From: a virus
IMG/VR virus record: IMGVR_UViG_3300020421_000145
Coordinates: 1 to 23,693 of that record
DNA: 23,693 bases
Reading direction: 5' to 3' (one strand)
A model generated the notes under the pieces. It had not been told where the DNA came from, did not search any database, and saw nothing but the letters and a program-made list of their open reading frames with translations. Below, in pieces: positions 21,345-23,693 of the stretch. Positions within the stretch are counted from its first letter, which is position 1. Each line of letters starts with the position of its first letter. Made by a program: the position numbers and the translations under genes.

Positions 21345-21806
21345 ATGAATATCGATCAACTTAGACAAGAAATTGCAGAAGACGAAGGAGTAAAATATGA
21401 GATCTATCTCGATCATCTCGGCCTTCCTACTTTTGGCATTGGTCATCTGGTTAGGGACGACGATCCGGAAAGGGGCGAACCCGTCGGAACACCTGTCTCA
21501 GAAGACAGAGTCAACGAATGCTTTGACACAGACGTCGAAATCGTACTGTCTGACTGCGAAACCCTCTATCCCGACTATTATGAATTGCCCGAAGAAGTCC
21601 AACTAATTATCGCTAACATGATGTTTAACATGGGTAGACCACGTTTATCAAAATTTCAAGGGATGAAACGTGGAGTCGATAATAGAGATTGGGAATCAGC
21701 AGCTGACGAAATGGTAGACTCACGTTGGTATAAGCAAGTCACAAATAGAGCAGACCGACTCGTTGAAAGAATGCGAGCCGTAACTATTTCTGAGATTCCT
21801 GTATGA
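21345..21806 (+). CDS. e: Phage lysozyme (T4 gene e type, GH24 endolysin)
   Basis: The 153-aa protein (T4 lysozyme has 164 aa) cleaves the MurNAc-GlcNAc bond of peptidoglycan. The catalytic triad of T4 lysozyme is present: E14 in EDEGVKYEIYLDHLG (T4 E11), D23 (T4 D20) and T29 in PTFGIGHLV (T4 T26). C-terminal landmarks are IIANMMFNMGRPRLSKF (T4 ALINMVFQMGETGVAGF), DWESAADEMVDSRWYKQVTNRADRL (T4 [25 protein letters not shown]) and MRAVT. No signal peptide is present, so a holin is needed for export; none is obvious next to it. The stop overlaps the next start (ATGA). GAAGGAATT is the ribosome site. Confidence 0.95.
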   Translation: MNIDQLRQEIAEDEGVKYEIYLDHLGLPTFGIGHLVRDDDPERGEPVGTPVSEDRVNECFDTDVEIVLSDCETLYPDYYELPEEVQLIIANMMFNMGRPRLSKFQGMKRGVDNRDWESAADEMVDSRWYKQVTNRADRLVERMRAVTISEIPV

Positions 21807-22108
21807 TTGAGCTGACACCATCAGCAAAAGAGTATATGGAAAAACTCGTCAAGGATAACAAAAGCAGGTATATTCTACTATCTGTTAAAGGCGGCGGGTG
21901 CTCAGGCTTTACGTATGACTGGAGTCTCTCAGATATGAGAGGCTTTGGTCCAACTATCGATAATATTCTTTGTATCGATGACATGGCAGAAATGTTTGTA
22001 GCCGGCTGTACGGTCGACTACGTTAGTGAACTAGGTGGATCCTATCTCAAGGTTATTAATCCAAACGCGACAGCCTCCTGTGGTTGTGGCGAAAGTTTTG
22101 CAGTTTAG
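21803..22108 (+). CDS. A-type iron-sulfur carrier protein (HesB/IscA/ErpA family)
   Basis: The 101-aa protein shows the whole family pattern: an N-terminal LTPSAKEYMEKLV, SVKGGGCSGFTYDW with C33, and the C-terminal pair ASCGCGESF with C93 and C95. These three Cys carry the Fe-S cluster in IscA, SufA and ErpA. The role is delivery of Fe-S clusters to apo-proteins. Similar genes are known from marine T4-like phages, where they may support host Fe-S enzymes or a phage enzyme. Length and residues match the active family. It overlaps the lysozyme gene by 4 nt and is followed by the gp43 promoter. Confidence 0.92.
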   Translation: MIELTPSAKEYMEKLVKDNKSRYILLSVKGGGCSGFTYDWSLSDMRGFGPTIDNILCIDDMAEMFVAGCTVDYVSELGGSYLKVINPNATASCGCGESFAV

Positions 22109-22111
22109 TGG

Positions 22112-22140
22112 TTTACAAACTCTAAAAACTATGGTATAAT
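22112..22140 (+). promoter_or_regulatory. Sigma70-like promoter for gp43
   Basis: TTTACA (22112-22117), 17-nt spacer, TATAAT (22135-22140) with extended TGG. The initiation point would be near 22147, ahead of TTGGAGGT and ATG 22166. It is nearly identical in both boxes to the gp45 promoter. Confidence 0.85.
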
Positions 22141-22165
22141 ATATCTTGAAGTTGGAGGTTTTATT

Positions 22166-23693
22166 ATGTCTTTTTATACGTCTGTCGTACGTTACGGCAA
22201 CTCTATTCTATATCGTGGCTACAACGCGCACGGTAAAAAAATCTATAAACGCGAAAAGAATTTCAAGCCTGTATTCTTTACTGCATGTCAAAAAGAAACA
22301 GGCTGGACGTCTCTCGATGGTCTTAACATCGCGCCAATCGAGATGGACAACATGCGCCATGCTAAGCAGTGGCTAGAAGAAAACAGCGATGTATCCGGCC
22401 GGAAAATCTTTGGCAGTAAGAATTATATTCATCAATATATTAGTCAGCGCTTTCCTCGCGATATCGACTTTAAACGTGAGTTTATCGATGTAGGTACGTT
22501 TGATATTGAAACAGAATACGAAGATGGCTTTCCACATCCAAGCGAAGCCAGTCAACGTATTCTGTCTATCACTTACAAATCAAGTAAATCTAAACTCTAT
22601 CACGTATGGGGCTATGGTGATTTCAATACTGAGAAATCTCTCATCCAGCCTGTGCGCTACTATCGTTGTCGTGATGAAGCAAGTCTACTCGAAAAGTTTC
22701 TTACATTCTGGGCAGACGAATCGCACTGTCCTGACGTGATCACCGGTTGGAATATTCGTTTCTTTGATGTTCCATACCTTGTAAATCGTACAGCCAAGAT
22801 CCTTGGTGTAGAATCTATCAAGCGATTCTCTCCTTGGGGTATGGTTGACTATAGACAAATCACACGCCAAGGTCGTACCGAAGATGCATATGACATCAAA
22901 GGTATTGAACAGCTTGATTATCTCGAGCTCTTCAAAAAGTTTGGTTATTCGTATGGTCCACAAGAATCATACAAACTTAATCATATCGCGTATGTTGTTC
23001 TTGGTGATAAGAAACTATCGTTCGAAGAATCCGGCTCTCTAAAGAATCTCTACAAAGATGACTTTCAAAAATACATTGACTATAATATGAAAGACGTTGA
23101 GCTTATCGAAAGATTCGAAGATAAGATGGGATTGATTACTCTGGCTCTAACTGTTGCGTACAAGGGTGGTGTCAACTATTCCGATACGTTTGGTGTCACA
23201 GCCATATGGGAATCAATCATCTATCGTAAACTACTAAGCGAAAAGAAAGTTCCGTTCGTTACAAGACCAGACGCTGGTAAGACAAAGTTTGCCGGTGGCT
23301 ATGTCAAAGAACCGCAGGTCGGTGCTCATGATTGGGTGGTGTCCTTTGATTTGAATTCTCTTTATCCTAATATTATTGTGCAGTGGAACATGAGTCCTGA
23401 AACTCTGGTTGCGCAATCGGAAGTTGCAGGTGTTGACTATTACATGGAAGCTCCATCTATCGAAGTTCCGTATGCTGTCGCTGCAAATGGTTCAACATAT
23501 CGCAAAGACATTGATGGTGTTATTCCACGTATCATTGAAGACTATTATGGTGATAGGCGATCTATTAAGAATATGATGCTTGCCGCAGAAACTTCTTATC
23601 AACAAGAAAAATCTATTGAGTTGGAAAAAGAAATCAATCGACTCAATAACAGGCAGATGGCTATCAAGATTCTTATGAATTCGCTTTATGGCG
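22166..23693 (+). CDS. 43: DNA polymerase gp43 (family B), N-terminal part, cut by the window end
   Basis: The replicative polymerase is open for 509 codons up to the window edge (T4 gp43 has 898 aa). The N-terminus MSFYTSVVRYGNSILYRGYN matches the T4-type start. Exonuclease motifs are complete: Exo I TFDIETE (D113, E115), Exo II GWNIRFFDVPYL (D201) and Exo III YNMKD (Y306, D310), so proofreading is expected. Polymerase motif A SFDLNSLYPNII (D395) and motif B KILMNSLYG (K501-G509) are visible; motif C (DTD) lies beyond the window. GGAGGT precedes ATG 22166. It has its own promoter and is separated from regA by the accessory cluster, unlike T4, where regA and 43 are adjacent. Confidence 0.97.
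   Translation, partial: MSFYTSVVRYGNSILYRGYNAHGKKIYKREKNFKPVFFTACQKETGWTSLDGLNIAPIEMDNMRHAKQWLEENSDVSGRKIFGSKNYIHQYISQRFPRDIDFKREFIDVGTFDIETEYEDGFPHPSEASQRILSITYKSSKSKLYHVWGYGDFNTEKSLIQPVRYYRCRDEASLLEKFLTFWADESHCPDVITGWNIRFFDVPYLVNRTAKILGVESIKRFSPWGMVDYRQITRQGRTEDAYDIKGIEQLDYLELFKKFGYSYGPQESYKLNHIAYVVLGDKKLSFEESGSLKNLYKDDFQKYIDYNMKDVELIERFEDKMGLITLALTVAYKGGVNYSDTFGVTAIWESIIYRKLLSEKKVPFVTRPDAGKTKFAGGYVKEPQVGAHDWVVSFDLNSLYPNIIVQWNMSPETLVAQSEVAGVDYYMEAPSIEVPYAVAANGSTYRKDIDGVIPRIIEDYYGDRRSIKNMMLAAETSYQQEKSIELEKEINRLNNRQMAIKILMNSLYG

Noticed and set aside
1-23693. tRNA genes, CRISPR arrays, insertion sequences, integrase or attachment sites
   Set aside because: None seen on reading both strands by eye; a tRNA search program would be needed to exclude a degenerate tRNA.

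Overview
The window is a contiguous piece of a T4-like (exo-T4, probably marine) myovirus genome. It is AT-rich, nearly gap-free, and every recognisable gene lies on the + strand. Start/stop overlaps of the TAATG or ATGA type are common. The order of the recognisable T4 homologues (14?-15-16-17-18-19-20-67-68-21-22-23, then uvsY-uvsW, 55-47-46-45-44-62-regA, and finally 43) is the one I associate with marine T4-like phages. The host cannot be fixed from sequence alone. The accessory set (Hsp20, a HesB/IscA-type Fe-S carrier) fits a phage of a marine proteobacterium or cyanobacterium, and no photosynthesis genes are present.

Region 1 (1-11028) is the late morphogenesis block: neck (probable gp14 tail end), tail sheath terminator gp15, terminase gp16/gp17, sheath gp18, tube gp19, portal gp20, prohead core gp67/gp68, protease gp21, scaffold gp22, major capsid gp23 and a second gp19-family protein. 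T4-type late promoters (TATAAATA) stand before gp18, gp68 and the second tube-like gene, with TCTAAATA variants before gp22 and gp23. A strong UUCG-capped terminator follows gp23.

Region 2 (11041-13414) holds recombination mediator UvsY, helicase UvsW and a small acidic protein with a possible Sm-like domain. A 150-bp intergenic gap (13415-13565) follows. It contains two divergent sigma70-like promoters with identical -35 elements arranged as an inverted repeat; the leftward one would produce antisense RNA into region 2.

Region 3 (13566-20012) is the transcription/replication block: late sigma factor gp55, an AbrB-like small protein, recombination nuclease gp47/gp46, sliding clamp gp45, a small helical protein, clamp loader gp44, an overlapping 57-aa membrane ORF, gp62 and RegA. 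Promoters before gp55, gp45 and later gp43 share the consensus GT[T/G]TACA-N14-TGGTATAATA.

Region 4 (20031-22108) is accessory: a one-span membrane protein, Hsp20, a 78-aa unknown, a DUF3563-like 43-aa protein, a 13-aa mini-ORF, a 9-cysteine metallothionein-like peptide, a T4-type lysozyme and an A-type Fe-S carrier. Region 5 (22166 to the end) is the N-terminal two thirds or so of family B DNA polymerase gp43, cut by the window edge.

Gp55 would recruit the host polymerase to the TATAAATA promoters of region 1. Gp45, loaded by gp44/gp62, would activate late transcription and tether gp43. Gp46/47, UvsY and UvsW would support recombination-dependent replication, and RegA would repress early mRNAs. 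I saw no tRNA, CRISPR array, insertion sequence or integrase. No gene-free stretch exceeds 300 bases.
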